The notes: a model not told the origin generated them from the sequence alone. Positions 1 through 9,140 are shown, counted from the stretch's first letter. The stretch: DNA of 64,000 nucleotides from an uncultured Prevotellaceae bacterium (GCA_905207705.1 CAJLMA010000004.1:124001-188000); one strand, 5' to 3'. Numbers and translations: made by a program.

Positions 1-1
1 T

Positions 2-139
2 ATGGAAGACAAGCGATACGGCTATGGATATGGATACGGATACGGTTATGGCTATGGCTATGGATACGGTTATGGTTATGGCGAGGACGGCGAAGAAGCC
101 TCCAATGACAGGAAGAAGGGCAAGTTCAAGCTATTCTAA
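2..139 (+). CDS. C-terminal tail of a tyrosine-rich protein, probably a Wzc-like tyrosine autokinase (5' end outside window)
   Basis: The reading frame is open from base 2 to the TAA at 137-139. It encodes 45 residues: a short acidic/basic start, then a tyrosine followed by ten consecutive Gly-Tyr pairs, then an acidic stretch and a lysine-rich end (GKFKLF). A tyrosine cluster at the extreme C-terminus is typical of bacterial BY-kinases of the Wzc family, which phosphorylate these tyrosines in trans to control capsule or exopolysaccharide export. The next gene, ugd, makes the polysaccharide precursor UDP-glucuronate, which fits. An ATG lies at base 2, but a stand-alone 45-residue gene is less likely than the end of a longer gene. 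The kinase domain is not visible, so the assignment is an inference. Confidence 0.55.
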   Translation: MEDKRYGYGYGYGYGYGYGYGYGYGYGEDGEEASNDRKKGKFKLF

Positions 140-341
140 ATCTTTATTTTGAGTTTATTGGCCGAGGCCGCCAGAAATGTAGCCAATCGCTGCTTGTGCA
201 CATGGCATATCAATCGAGAGATTTTCATGTCGTTGCCGATGTCAGGGTTCATGGCAATTTGAAGAATTGTCGTGACTCGTGGACAATAAAAAAGAAAAAA
301 TGCGTTATTAATAATAAGTAGGATAACAGAATAAGATAATC

Positions 342-1718
342 ATGCATATAGCAGTTGTTGGAACAGGATATGTTGGATTGGTCACAGGTGCATGTTTTGC
401 CGAGACGGGAGTCAACGTGACATGTGTCGATGTGGACAAGACTAAAATCGATAATTTAAACAAGGGGATTCTACCTATATATGAGCCGGGATTGAGTGAG
501 TTGGTGGAACGTAACCGAAATAATAAACGGTTGAGCTTCACTACCAATCTTGTTGATGTCCTCGACTCGGTAGACATCGTATTTTCGGCGGTAGGAACTC
601 CGGCCGACGAAGACGGAAGCGCCGATTTGCATTATGTACTTGAAGTCGCCAAGACAGTGGGGCAGAACATGAACAAGTATCTTGTAGTGGTGACAAAAAG
701 CACTGTACCTGTCGGGACTGCCGAGAAAGTACGTAAAACCATACAGACTGAATTGGACCGTCGAGGTGTAGATATAGAATTTGATGTGGCATCCAATCCT
801 GAGTTTTTGAAGGAAGGTGTTGCAATAAAAGATTTCATGAGCCCTGAGCGTGTCGTTGTCGGGACAGATTCGCCAAAGGCCGAGAAATTGCTGGCACGTC
901 TTTACCGTCCATTCATGCTCAACAGTTTCAGGGTGATATTCATGGATATACCTTCGGCCGAGATGACCAAGTATGCGGCCAATGCAATGCTTGCCACCCG
1001 CATAAGCTTCATGAATGATATTGCCAATTTGTGTGAACTTGTCGGAGCCAATGTGAGCATGGTAAGGAAAGGGATTGCTTCTGATAGTCGAATAGGCAGC
1101 AAGTTCTTGTATCCCGGTTGCGGATATGGAGGCTCTTGTTTCCCAAAAGATGTCAAAGCCTTGGCACACACCGCCGTCGAGCATGGCATGAAGATGCGTC
1201 TCATCGAAGCCGTGGAGGCCATTAATAAGTCGCAAAAGCATGTGCTTTTTGACAAGCTCGTGAAGGCATTTGGGAGCAAAGAGGCCTTGAAGGGGAAGAC
1301 GATTGCCATTTGGGGACTTGCTTTCAAGCCCAAAACCGACGATATGCGCGAGGCTCCGTCGCTGGTGCTTATTAATTCGTTGCGCGAGGCTGGATGTACC
1401 ATAAAGGCTTACGATCCTATCGCAATGGACTCTGCTCGGCGAAAGTTGGGCGATGGAGTGTTGACTTTTGGCAAGGATATGTACGATACGGTGAACGAAG
1501 CCGATGCTCTTGTTGTTGTTACCGAATGGGAAGAGTTCAGAGTGCCTTCGTGGGGCGTTATAAAAAAGGCGATGAAAGGACATGTAGTCGTGGACGGACG
1601 TAATATTTATCCTCCGGAAGATTTGGTGTCGGCCGGGTTGGATTATTACAATATCGGGCATCGTCCTGCTTTAGCAAAAGATTATGTAAGAAAAAACGAG
1701 TCGGCCGAATTGGATTGA
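342..1718 (+). CDS. ugd: UDP-glucose 6-dehydrogenase
   Basis: This cytoplasmic NAD-dependent enzyme oxidises UDP-glucose to UDP-glucuronate, a precursor for capsule, exopolysaccharide and some lipid A changes. The 458-residue protein starts with the Rossmann motif VGTGYVGL (residues 6-13). It has the NPEFLKEG motif of the family near residue 152 and the catalytic cysteine in GGSCFPKD (Cys266). The C-terminal UDP-binding domain follows. The length is close to the usual 430-460. The gene lies downstream of the tyrosine-rich tail, consistent with a polysaccharide locus. A strong hairpin follows it. The start at 342 is the first ATG and puts the dinucleotide fold at the N-terminus, as expected. 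Confidence 0.95.
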   Translation: MHIAVVGTGYVGLVTGACFAETGVNVTCVDVDKTKIDNLNKGILPIYEPGLSELVERNRNNKRLSFTTNLVDVLDSVDIVFSAVGTPADEDGSADLHYVLEVAKTVGQNMNKYLVVVTKSTVPVGTAEKVRKTIQTELDRRGVDIEFDVASNPEFLKEGVAIKDFMSPERVVVGTDSPKAEKLLARLYRPFMLNSFRVIFMDIPSAEMTKYAANAMLATRISFMNDIANLCELVGANVSMVRKGIASDSRIGSKFLYPGCGYGGSCFPKDVKALAHTAVEHGMKMRLIEAVEAINKSQKHVLFDKLVKAFGSKEALKGKTIAIWGLAFKPKTDDMREAPSLVLINSLREAGCTIKAYDPIAMDSARRKLGDGVLTFGKDMYDTVNEADALVVVTEWEEFRVPSWGVIKKAMKGHVVVDGRNIYPPEDLVSAGLDYYNIGHRPALAKDYVRKNESAELD

Positions 1719-1761
1719 TACTTCCGGTAATTGAGACAAGACCAGTACTGAATAAAACAAA

Positions 1762-1808
1762 CGACGAGGATGCGGGCATGGATAATTGCTGCATCCTCGT
1801 CGGTTTTA
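1762..1808. terminator. Bidirectional terminator between ugd and rpiB
   Basis: A 12-bp perfect stem (CGACGAGGATGC at 1762-1773 pairing with 1791-1802) has a 17-base loop. It is followed on the + strand by GTTTTATT and on the - strand by a T-rich run. It sits between two convergent genes. Confidence 0.85.
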
Positions 1809-1843
1809 TTGCATAAGCCGAAACTTTGGAACTGGGCTTGTTG

Positions 1844-2296
1844 TCACTTCACGGGAATTTTGTTGATGCGGCGTTGATGCCTGCCCCCTTCATAGTCGGT
1901 ATTAAAGAAAGTTTTCACAATGTCGATGGCTTCATCGTCCGATATGAAGCGTCCCGGCATTGCAAGGACGTTGGCATCGTTGTGCTGACGAGCGAGCTTG
2001 GCTATTTCGCTGTTCCAGCATAGGGCCGAGCGAATGCCTTGGTGCTTGTTGAGGGTCATGTTGATGCCTTCGCCGCTTCCGCAAATTCCTATGCCAGGGT
2101 AACATTCGCCTTTTTCAACGGCGATGGCACATGGATGTGCGAAGTCGGGATAATCGCAACTCTCTTCGCTATAAGTGCCGAAGTCGACATATTTTATACC
2201 GTTTTGCTTTAAATATTCAATTACAGCCATTTTAGTCTTGTATCCTGCATGGTCGCTGCATAATCCCACAGGAATTTCATTCTTTAGAATTGACAT
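1844..2296 (-). CDS. rpiB: Ribose-5-phosphate isomerase B
   Basis: The enzyme interconverts ribose 5-phosphate and ribulose 5-phosphate in the non-oxidative pentose phosphate pathway. The 150-residue protein matches the RpiB/LacA family in length. It shows the N-terminal CSDHAG motif, the GICGSGEGI anion-hole segment with its conserved cysteine, and the RQHNDANVL segment. The gene stands alone, convergent with ugd, with a TAnnTTTGY promoter 52 bases upstream. The C-terminus (YEGGRHQRRI) is typical of the family. Nothing looks abnormal. Confidence 0.95.
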   Translation of the reverse strand: MSILKNEIPVGLCSDHAGYKTKMAVIEYLKQNGIKYVDFGTYSEESCDYPDFAHPCAIAVEKGECYPGIGICGSGEGINMTLNKHQGIRSALCWNSEIAKLARQHNDANVLAMPGRFISDDEAIDIVKTFFNTDYEGGRHQRRINKIPVK

Positions 2297-2347
2297 GATA
2301 TTTTATGGTGTTTAAATTATATGAATTATTGCGTGGCTCGCAGCCTG

Positions 2348-2356
2348 ACAAATGTA
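2348..2356 (-). promoter_or_regulatory. Bacteroidetes -7 promoter element for rpiB
   Basis: On the - strand the bases read TACATTTGT, a full match to TAnnTTTGY, upstream of the rpiB start. Confidence 0.6.
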
Positions 2357-2420
2357 CGATTCTTTTTTCAATGAAACAACATGTTGCGCAGCACCGGGTG
2401 TGGAATGCGTTGTAATCTGT

Positions 2421-3296
2421 TTATCGGCTACCGAGTACCAGTAGGATAAGTCCGGCAAGCAACACCGACAAGTCTATCAGCTTCAATTTTACGTTTTTCT
2501 CATGCAGGGCCACGGCTCCGAACAAAAACGACACGATGACGCTGCCGCGCCTTATCATTGACACAATGCTTATCATAGAGCCTTCGAGTGACAATGCGTA
2601 AAAATAAGCAAGGTCGGCTACAGTCAAGAAAACAGCTATGCAGGGGATTGTCCATTTCCATTTAAACGGAGTAGGGTTGTCCGCTTTACGCTTTAGCAGC
2701 AATATGGTAATTCCCATTATGATACATTGATATAGCGAATACCAAGACTGGACTTGCAACGGGTCGAGACTTTTGAGGAGCCACTTGTCGTATAAGCCGC
2801 TTATAGCACCCAGTATCATGGCTCCTATGCTCATAAGCAGCCACTTGTCGTGCGTGATGGGATGTCCTTCCTTTTTCCCTATTCGGCTGACGAGAAAAAG
2901 AGAGACACCCCCGAGTGCGATACCACCCCATTGCATTAAGTTTAATCGTTCCCCGAAGAGAATCATTGCTCCTATCAGCACAAGAATCGGGCGAGTGGCA
3001 TTGACCGGGCCGGTGATGGTGAGAGGCAGGTGCTTGATGCTGAAGTAACCGAGTATCCATGATGCCAGCACTATGCCCGATTTTATAAGTATGAGCAAAT
3101 GCCCCGTCAAGCTACCGCCAAATCCGTAATCTCCGGCAATAATGCCGCTTATGATGACAGGAGACAGCAATAAGGCTCCGAAAAGTGTGTTAAGGAACAA
3201 TACGGTAAGGACATTGTTGCCGGTCACCGATAGTTTCTTGAAAACATCATAAAATCCAAGGCATAATGCCGAAACGACAGCAAGTATAACCCACAT
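2421..3296 (-). CDS. EamA/DMT-family membrane transporter
   Basis: This is a 291-residue, very hydrophobic protein with about ten predicted membrane segments in two five-helix halves, the layout of drug/metabolite transporters of the EamA type. The second half starts near residue 150, after the charged stretch GKKEGHPITHDKW. The substrate cannot be told from sequence; relatives export amino acids, nucleobases or sugars. It has its own TAnnTTTGY promoter 25 bases upstream and no operon partner. The start at 3296 places the first membrane helix at the N-terminus, as expected. Confidence 0.85.
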   Translation of the reverse strand: MWVILAVVSALCLGFYDVFKKLSVTGNNVLTVLFLNTLFGALLLSPVIISGIIAGDYGFGGSLTGHLLILIKSGIVLASWILGYFSIKHLPLTITGPVNATRPILVLIGAMILFGERLNLMQWGGIALGGVSLFLVSRIGKKEGHPITHDKWLLMSIGAMILGAISGLYDKWLLKSLDPLQVQSWYSLYQCIIMGITILLLKRKADNPTPFKWKWTIPCIAVFLTVADLAYFYALSLEGSMISIVSMIRRGSVIVSFLFGAVALHEKNVKLKLIDLSVLLAGLILLVLGSR

Positions 3297-3320
3297 GACA
3301 AATTGGTTGAAAAAACGACC

Positions 3321-3329
3321 GCAAAGGTA
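3321..3329 (-). promoter_or_regulatory. -7 promoter element for the EamA transporter gene
   Basis: The - strand reads TACCTTTGC, a full match to TAnnTTTGY, 25 bases before the start codon. Confidence 0.65.
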
Positions 3330-3376
3330 CTAATATTATGTGTTAGCGGCAACACATGCCAAGTGGCATGGCACGT

Positions 3377-4819
3377 TCAACTGCGAGATTTCACGAGCCT
3401 GAATACATGATTGACAGCCTTGGGAATCTCATTCTCATAGTGCGTGACATATACGAGCGTCATGCCTTCTATGTCCATCACTTGGCCTATGATGTCGGCA
3501 ACGAGTTGTTTTTTCATCATGTCGAGACCGTGCAACGGTTCGTCAAGGATTAGCAACGGAGCGCGTTTCGCGAATGTGCGTGCAAGCAGTGCCATGCGTT
3601 GCTCTCCCGACGACAGGGTTCTGAAATAGCGTGATGCCAGATGGGCAATGCCGAAAGTGTCGAGCCATTGCATGGCCAAGGCTTTCTGCTCGTCGTTTAT
3701 GCGCCTAAAGCAACCAATGTTGTCGTGCAGACCCGATGCCACAACAGTAAGCACATCTTCTCCGTTGTTGAAATATAAGTGCATCTCGGGTGAGATGTAG
3801 CCTATGCGTTTCTTGATGTCCCAGATGCTCTCACCCGTTCCACGCTTGCGGTCGAAGAGGGTTATGTCGTTGCGGTATCCCTGAGGATTGTCGGCATATA
3901 CGAGGCTAAGCAGTGTGGACTTGCCTGCCCCGTTTTCTCCGAGCAATGCCCATTTCTCGCCTGTCGCTACTTTCCATGACACATCGTGCAGGATTATGTT
4001 TTTGCCATAGGCTACGTTGCAATGCGACAGTTCAAAAGCCGTGTCATAGTCGGCTGGGGAGCTTGTGGCTGTAAAAGGCAGTGTCGGGGCTTGTCGCGGA
4101 GTGAAATATTGTTTCAGCTCGTCGCGCGTAGAAGCGGCCGTCGGCAACGTTACCTCCATTGGTCGGCCTATTTCGAGATTCCGCATCGGGATTATGCAAT
4201 TTGTGAAATCAGGAATGTCGCTGGTGTTGCATAAGAGTAATATTATAGCCCTGCCGTCTTCGGCCAGCCGTGCAATCATGTCGTTGAACATTTGCCGTGA
4301 ATGAGCATCAAGTCCGATGTAGGGGTTGTCGATTATTATGATGTCGGGATTGTCGGTGAGCATGTTTATGATTAGGAATTTGCGCAATTCTCCACTCGAC
4401 AGGTAATTGATGCGTTTATGTCTTACATCGTCTATTGACAACGACTTGCACAGCGACAGCCATTGCTGCTTATCGATTTTTCCCTCGATAAGTTGCTCGA
4501 CGGTAGGAATGCTGTCGTTTGCCGTAGACTCAAAACGTTGCTGGTAATAGGAATCGGTGCATCCTGTGAGCGAATGTATGTCGGTAAATTCTATGCTCTT
4601 TATTTGCAGGGACTTTTTGTCGCCCAATATGCGGTTGGTAGATATGTTCCAACCCTTTTCGATTATCTTTCCAAGTGTCGTTTTCCCCGAGCCGTTTTCT
4701 CCTATGACAGCATATATTTTGCCTTTTTCTATCGAAAAGGTATTGGGGTTGCGTAACTTGACTCCTGTATATTGCAAAGTCTCACTGACTGCCTGTAGTA
4801 AAACCTTATCGTCGGACAT
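3377..4819 (-). CDS. Double ABC ATPase, ModF/PhrA-like
   Basis: The 480-residue soluble protein carries two ABC ATPase domains in one chain and no membrane segment. The first has Walker A GENGSGKTT (residues 40-48) and signature LSSGELR. The second has Walker A GENGAGKST (about 291-299) and signature LSSGEQR, followed by the Walker B segment LLILDEPLHGLD. This layout matches the ModF/PhrA group, annotated as molybdenum-related or photorepair ATP-binding proteins, whose real role is poorly known. No modABC or photolyase gene is nearby, so no pathway can be assigned. A TAnnTTTGY promoter lies 26 bases upstream. Confidence 0.8.
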   Translation of the reverse strand: MSDDKVLLQAVSETLQYTGVKLRNPNTFSIEKGKIYAVIGENGSGKTTLGKIIEKGWNISTNRILGDKKSLQIKSIEFTDIHSLTGCTDSYYQQRFESTANDSIPTVEQLIEGKIDKQQWLSLCKSLSIDDVRHKRINYLSSGELRKFLIINMLTDNPDIIIIDNPYIGLDAHSRQMFNDMIARLAEDGRAIILLLCNTSDIPDFTNCIIPMRNLEIGRPMEVTLPTAASTRDELKQYFTPRQAPTLPFTATSSPADYDTAFELSHCNVAYGKNIILHDVSWKVATGEKWALLGENGAGKSTLLSLVYADNPQGYRNDITLFDRKRGTGESIWDIKKRIGYISPEMHLYFNNGEDVLTVVASGLHDNIGCFRRINDEQKALAMQWLDTFGIAHLASRYFRTLSSGEQRMALLARTFAKRAPLLILDEPLHGLDMMKKQLVADIIGQVMDIEGMTLVYVTHYENEIPKAVNHVFRLVKSRS

Positions 4820-4844
4820 TATATTTTGTTTTTATTATTTGCCG

Positions 4845-4853
4845 GCAAATGTA
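4845..4853 (-). promoter_or_regulatory. -7 promoter element for the double ABC ATPase gene
   Basis: The - strand reads TACATTTGC, a full match to TAnnTTTGY, 26 bases before the start codon. Confidence 0.65.
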
Positions 4854-4979
4854 CGGAAAAATCGATATTATATCTTAATTGGGGTTGATTAGTTTTTCTT
4901 GTAGGAGTGACTATTAGAAAGAGAATGGCAGCCATGCTGCGTGCGTGGCTGCCATTGCCTGTATAGAAGTTGCAATGCG

Positions 4980-5411
4980 TTAGCGAATTTCTATTTTTCT
5001 GACGTCGTTCTTGGGTTCTTCTTTTGATTTCTTAAGAAGTTCGATAGTCAAGATTCCGTTTTCAACATGAGCCGAGATTTTGTCGCGATCCACATCTTCG
5101 GGCAATATCATCACTTGACGGAATTGAGTGTAAGAAAATTCGCGGCGCAAGTAATGTCCTTTTTCCTTGTTCTCGTTGTTTTCTTCTTTCTTTTCAAGAG
5201 AAACTACGAGGTTGCCTTCTTCATCGAGATGAACGTTGAAGTCTTCTTTGGTCATGCCCGGAGCTGCAATTTCGACGCAATACTCGTTTTCACGCTCAAC
5301 TACGTTTATTGCAGGAGCCGATATTGAATTAGACCTTTCAATCCAGTCGTTGTCAAACAAATCGTTGAACACGCTTGGTAACCAATTTTGATTTCTTCTG
5401 ATGAGAGCCAT
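4980..5411 (-). CDS. Small heat shock protein, Hsp20/alpha-crystallin family
   Basis: This ATP-independent holdase binds unfolding proteins in the cytoplasm. The 143-residue protein has a short N-terminal arm (LPSVFNDLFDNDW), then the alpha-crystallin domain from about residue 35 with VEIAAPGMTKEDF. The domain closes with VENGILTIEL, where the conserved A/NGxLxxxxP-type turn of the family is recognisable. The C-terminal tail ends KIEIR, an I-x-I motif used in oligomer contacts. The charged insert KKEENNENKEKG is common in Bacteroidetes homologues. It is a single-gene unit. I found no clear TAnnTTTGY box upstream, so it may use a different promoter class. Confidence 0.93.
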   Translation of the reverse strand: MALIRRNQNWLPSVFNDLFDNDWIERSNSISAPAINVVERENEYCVEIAAPGMTKEDFNVHLDEEGNLVVSLEKKEENNENKEKGHYLRREFSYTQFRQVMILPEDVDRDKISAHVENGILTIELLKKSKEEPKNDVRKIEIR

Positions 5412-5691
5412 AGTTCTAATCTCCTATTTTAAATTATTAATTATCAATGAATAAGTGTGAACTTGCAACGCTTTTCCCGGATTGCCGGTCGCTTGCAAAT
5501 CCATTATTAGAATTGCAAATCGGATGCCAATGGAATTTGTATTACGAAAATGGTAAATTTGGCGGTAATAGTGACAAAAATTAGTCGTATATAAGTAAAA
5601 ATGTCAGAATAAGCCGCAAAGAAATGGCGTTATTTTACACAAGTTATGTTGAATTGTATTATATTTACAGTGTGGATTTTTTTAAGGAACG

Positions 5692-6042
5692 ATGAAGTCT
5701 TTTTTAAGAATACATTACTCGTCGATTTATCTTATTCTGGGGTGGCTTGCGTGCTTGTCATCGGGAGCAACCGGTTCGTGGGAGCTCGCCGTGTGCGTCA
5801 TATTCATTGTTCTTAATTTCGGCATGGAATCCAACCGCGGAGTCATAGAGTGGCAGAACACGAGATTCAAACGGGCATTTTACCATGTCGACACGATAGT
5901 GACCACATTGCTGTCGGTGTTCGCGTTGATAGTCATGATAAATGTGTATGACACGTTGCCTACGAATCGGTTCGTGCCTACGGCGATAATGGTGGCATTG
6001 ATGATAATGTGCAATATTCTCCACATCGTGAAGAAGATGTGA
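5692..6042 (+). CDS. Small membrane protein of unknown function
   Basis: The 116-residue protein is unrecognised. It has about four hydrophobic segments (roughly residues 10-25, 32-45, 65-88 and 95-112) separated by short loops, one of them basic and aromatic (ESNRGVIEWQNTRFKRAFYH). It ends with a positively charged HIVKKM. It stands alone between hsp20 and truA. About 24 bases upstream is TATATTTAC (5660-5668), one mismatch from the -7 consensus, which supports transcription. Composition and codon use resemble the flanking host genes. No partner gene suggests a role. Confidence 0.7.
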   Translation: MKSFLRIHYSSIYLILGWLACLSSGATGSWELAVCVIFIVLNFGMESNRGVIEWQNTRFKRAFYHVDTIVTTLLSVFALIVMINVYDTLPTNRFVPTAIMVALMIMCNILHIVKKM

Positions 6043-6071
6043 CCCTTTCTTGTTGAATTGTTCGGTCGAGG

Positions 6072-6815
6072 CTATTTAATTTCAAAAGGGTAAGTAATGT
6101 TCCACAGGAATAGGGCATGGCCGGGCATCGAGGTGCCTGCGCTGCACCTGTCTTTTTGTTCTATGATTCGGCAAAAATCAGATTTTGATATTTTCCCCAT
6201 TCCTACATCGACAAGTGTGCCGACTATTGCACGCACCATGTTGCGCAAGAACCGGTCGGCAGTGATGGTGAACACCATTTGTTCGCCTTCAGGATTCCAT
6301 TGTGCATGTGTAATGCGGCAGTTGTTGGTTGCCACGTCGGTGTGCAGCTTGCTGAAGCTGGTGAAGTCGGTGTATGATGTGAGTACTTCGGCCGCTTCAT
6401 TCATTTTGTCGAAGTCGAGTTTGGGATTGCATTGCCAGCTCAGAGGGTAAATAAACGGAGATTTTACAGTGTGTGCAAAATATTTGTAGGTGCGGCTTGT
6501 GGCATCAAAGCGTGCATGAGCGTCATTGTTAACCTTGAAGATGGAATATATGGCTATGTCTTTCCCGAGCAGGCTGTTCAGGCTTCTCACCAATGGTTGA
6601 GTGTTTTCGGGAATCAACTCGCAGTCGAAGTGGGCTATCATCATGGCCGCGTTTACCCCGGCATCGGTTCGTCCGGCTCCTGTTATGGCTATCGGTGTTC
6701 GTAACACCGTCGACAAGGCGCGTTCGATGGTTTCTTGTATGGTGATGGCATTTGGTTGTGATTGCCATCCGTGGAAATTTGCGCCGTTGTAGGCAAGTCG
6801 CATGAAATATCTCAT
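6072..6815 (-). CDS. truA: tRNA pseudouridine(38-40) synthase
   Basis: TruA converts uridines 38-40 of tRNA anticodon stem-loops to pseudouridine. The 247-residue protein has the hallmark GAGRTDAGVNA with catalytic aspartate Asp51. It also has the N-terminal YNGANFHGWQ strand, the FHARFDA-type motif (AHARFDATSRTYKYF) and the C-terminal FLRNMVRAIVGTLVDVG segment, all in the right order. The length is normal. The gene is alone, with a TAnnTTTGC box 26 bases upstream. Confidence 0.96.
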   Translation of the reverse strand: MRYFMRLAYNGANFHGWQSQPNAITIQETIERALSTVLRTPIAITGAGRTDAGVNAAMMIAHFDCELIPENTQPLVRSLNSLLGKDIAIYSIFKVNNDAHARFDATSRTYKYFAHTVKSPFIYPLSWQCNPKLDFDKMNEAAEVLTSYTDFTSFSKLHTDVATNNCRITHAQWNPEGEQMVFTITADRFLRNMVRAIVGTLVDVGMGKISKSDFCRIIEQKDRCSAGTSMPGHALFLWNITYPFEIK

Positions 6816-6840
6816 AAAGCCTGTTTTATCGTGGTTGGGT

Positions 6841-6849
6841 GCAAAATTA
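6841..6849 (-). promoter_or_regulatory. -7 promoter element for truA
   Basis: The - strand reads TAATTTTGC, a full match to TAnnTTTGY, 26 bases before the start codon. Confidence 0.6.
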
Positions 6850-6936
6850 GGGATTCGGCATGAGAATATGAAATCGGGATGACGTTTTCCGGCCTTTGCT
6901 GCGCAATTTCCGGTGTATTCATGAGCAGCCTATAAG

Positions 6937-6984
6937 AAAAAAAACGACGAGGCCGCATTGTGTGAGCATCAGCCTCGCCGTTTT
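6937..6984 (-). terminator. Terminator of speA
   Basis: Arms at 6941-6953 and 6972-6984 form a GC-rich stem around an 18-base loop with one mismatch. On the - strand the stem runs into eight T residues and then CTTAT, directly after the speA stop codon. Confidence 0.85.
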
Positions 6985-7007
6985 ATCGTGTTGCTGTTAA
7001 TTTGATG

Positions 7008-8909
7008 TCAGTCTTTTTCAAGATATGTGTAGCCATAGAGGCCTGAGCGGTAGTTGCTCAAGAACTCGCGTCCTTCTTCGGGAGTTATTTTGCCCGATTT
7101 CATTGACTTGGTGACCCATGTTTCCACGTTCCTTACGAGTTTCTTTGGGTTGTATTGCACATAATCGAGCACCTCGGCCACGGTTTCTCCATCTATAATC
7201 TGGTCGATATCGTAGTGGTCCTTGTATACGCTTATGTGTACTGCATTAGTGTCACCGAATAGGTTGTGCATGTCGCCAAGAATTTCTTGGTATGCACCCA
7301 CGAGGAACACGCCGAAGTAATAAGGCTCATTGTTTTTTACGGTGTGTACCGGCAATGATGTAGATGTGCCGTGTACCGAAATGAAATTGCTTATCTTGCC
7401 GTCGCTGTCGCATGTGATGTCTTGAATCGAAGCCATCTTGTTGGGTTTCTCGTCGAGACGGTATATAGGCATGATTGGGAACACTTGGTCTATGGCCCAA
7501 GAGTCGGGCAGTGATTGGAACAGCGAGAAGTTGCAGAAGTATTTTTCGGGCAGTGTTTTTGCCACTTTGCGCAACTCTTCGGGCGCATGCTTCATGTCGG
7601 AAGCCATTTCGCTCACGTCGCGTGCCACCGACCAAAATAGCTTTTCGATGATTGCGCGTGTGCGCAGGTCCAGTAATCCGAGACTGAACAAGTCGAGAGC
7701 CTCCTCCTTGATTTGCAATGCGTCGTGCCAGCTTTCAAACAGGCGTGGTTGATTGAGCTTGTCCCAAATGTCGTATAGCTCGCGTGCCAACTCGTGGTCG
7801 TTTTCATTGATTTTGTCAACGTCTTCGTCCCATTGCGGCAGGCTTGCCGTTTCAAGTACTTCAAATATCAGCACGGAGTGGTGAGCCGACAATGAGCGAC
7901 CCGATTCGGTGATGATGTTTGGCTGCTTTATGTTGTTTTTCTCGCAAGCATCGACGAGAGCCGATACAGAGTCGTTCACATATTCCTGTATGCTGTAATT
8001 CATGCTGCTTTCGCTTGCGCTGCTGCGAGTACCGTCGTAGTCGACTCCCAAGCCGCCGCCTATGTCGATGAAGTCTATGTCAAATCCCATTTTTGTGAGC
8101 TGTACATAGAATTGAGTGGCTTCGCGCAAAGCGTTTTTGATGCGGCGAATTTTTGTTATCTGGCTGCCTATGTGGAAATGAATCAATTTCAGGCAGTCGG
8201 TCATCTTGTTTTTCTCGAGGAATTCGAGCGCGGCGAGCAACTCGCTTGAATTGAGCCCGAATTTGCTTTGGTCTCCTCCCGATTCTTCCCATTTGCCGCT
8301 TCCCGAGCTTGATAGCTTGATTCGGATGCCGATATTGGGTCGAATCTTGAGACGCTTTGATATTTCGGCGATAAGGTTCAGTTCATTCAATTTCTCAACC
8401 ACGAGGAAAATGCGTCGTCCCATCTTTTGGGCGAGCAAGGCCAGCTCGATGTAGTTCTCATCCTTGTATCCGTTGCAGATGATGAGAGATTTCTCTGATA
8501 TGTTGATGGCAAGGACGGCATGTAATTCAGGTTTGGAGCCAGCTTCAAGTCCGATTTTGAATTTGTTGCCATGGCTTACTATTTCTTCCACGACTTGCCT
8601 CATTTGATTCACCTTGATAGGGTAAATGATGAAATTTTCAGCTTTGTAGTGATATTCTTCGGCTGCTTGTTGGAAGCATCGGGTGATTTTTTCGATTCGG
8701 TTGTCAAGAATGTCGGGGAATCTCAAGAGCACCGGTGATGTAATGTCTCTCACTTGCAGCTCGTCCATGACTTCCTTCAAATCGACCGGAACGCAGTTCT
8801 CTTTCGGTGTTACCACCACATGCCCATTTTCATTAATGGAAAAATATTTCAAGCCCCAACCGTTGATGTTGTATAGCTCCGCACTGTCTTCAATGCGCCA
8901 TTTTCTCAT
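7008..8909 (-). CDS. speA: Biosynthetic arginine decarboxylase
   Basis: This PLP enzyme of the alanine-racemase fold (fold type III) converts arginine to agmatine for polyamine synthesis. The 633-residue length is normal for SpeA. The PLP lysine lies in YPIKVNQ (Lys99). The glycine-rich phosphate-binding part appears as DIGGGLGVDYDG, and the later segment SCGKxxD of related decarboxylases is replaced by the SpeA form ITESGRSLSAHHS. The C-terminal helical domain ends YGYTYLEKD. It is a monocistronic unit with its own promoter and terminator, divergent from fba. Confidence 0.95.
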   Translation of the reverse strand: MRKWRIEDSAELYNINGWGLKYFSINENGHVVVTPKENCVPVDLKEVMDELQVRDITSPVLLRFPDILDNRIEKITRCFQQAAEEYHYKAENFIIYPIKVNQMRQVVEEIVSHGNKFKIGLEAGSKPELHAVLAINISEKSLIICNGYKDENYIELALLAQKMGRRIFLVVEKLNELNLIAEISKRLKIRPNIGIRIKLSSSGSGKWEESGGDQSKFGLNSSELLAALEFLEKNKMTDCLKLIHFHIGSQITKIRRIKNALREATQFYVQLTKMGFDIDFIDIGGGLGVDYDGTRSSASESSMNYSIQEYVNDSVSALVDACEKNNIKQPNIITESGRSLSAHHSVLIFEVLETASLPQWDEDVDKINENDHELARELYDIWDKLNQPRLFESWHDALQIKEEALDLFSLGLLDLRTRAIIEKLFWSVARDVSEMASDMKHAPEELRKVAKTLPEKYFCNFSLFQSLPDSWAIDQVFPIMPIYRLDEKPNKMASIQDITCDSDGKISNFISVHGTSTSLPVHTVKNNEPYYFGVFLVGAYQEILGDMHNLFGDTNAVHISVYKDHYDIDQIIDGETVAEVLDYVQYNPKKLVRNVETWVTKSMKSGKITPEEGREFLSNYRSGLYGYTYLEKD

Positions 8910-8971
8910 GCTCGTAGTTTCTCTAAAATGTTTATAAAATTACTAATGATCATCCAGTTCCGAAAAACTAA

Positions 8972-8980
8972 GCAAATTTA
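8972..8980 (-). promoter_or_regulatory. -7 promoter element for speA
   Basis: The - strand reads TAAATTTGC, a full match to TAnnTTTGY, in the speA-fba divergent gap. Confidence 0.55.
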
Positions 8981-9025
8981 ATTATAATTTATCTATTCGG
9001 AGATATATTCGATGCATAAAATTGC

Positions 9026-9034
9026 TATATTTGC
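9026..9034 (+). promoter_or_regulatory. -7 promoter element for fba
   Basis: TATATTTGC is a full match to TAnnTTTGY. It lies about 107 bases before the chosen fba start, leaving a leader of roughly 100 bases. Confidence 0.6.
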
Positions 9035-9140
9035 AACATAAAACGCTGCTTGCGCAAAAAAGCTCGATGTGGAATTGCGAGTCGCGTGGGCTGCGAGTGA
9101 TTTGGATATTGATTTATTCACTTATATAAATTTAAGTAAA

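Noticed and set aside
41..91. Gly-Tyr coding repeat as a DNA microsatellite
   Set aside because: Codons vary at third positions, so the repeat is at the protein level.
471..1661. A 396-codon open frame antisense to ugd
   Set aside because: It lies wholly inside a gene with clear catalytic motifs, has no recognisable domain, and its composition is that of a reverse frame.
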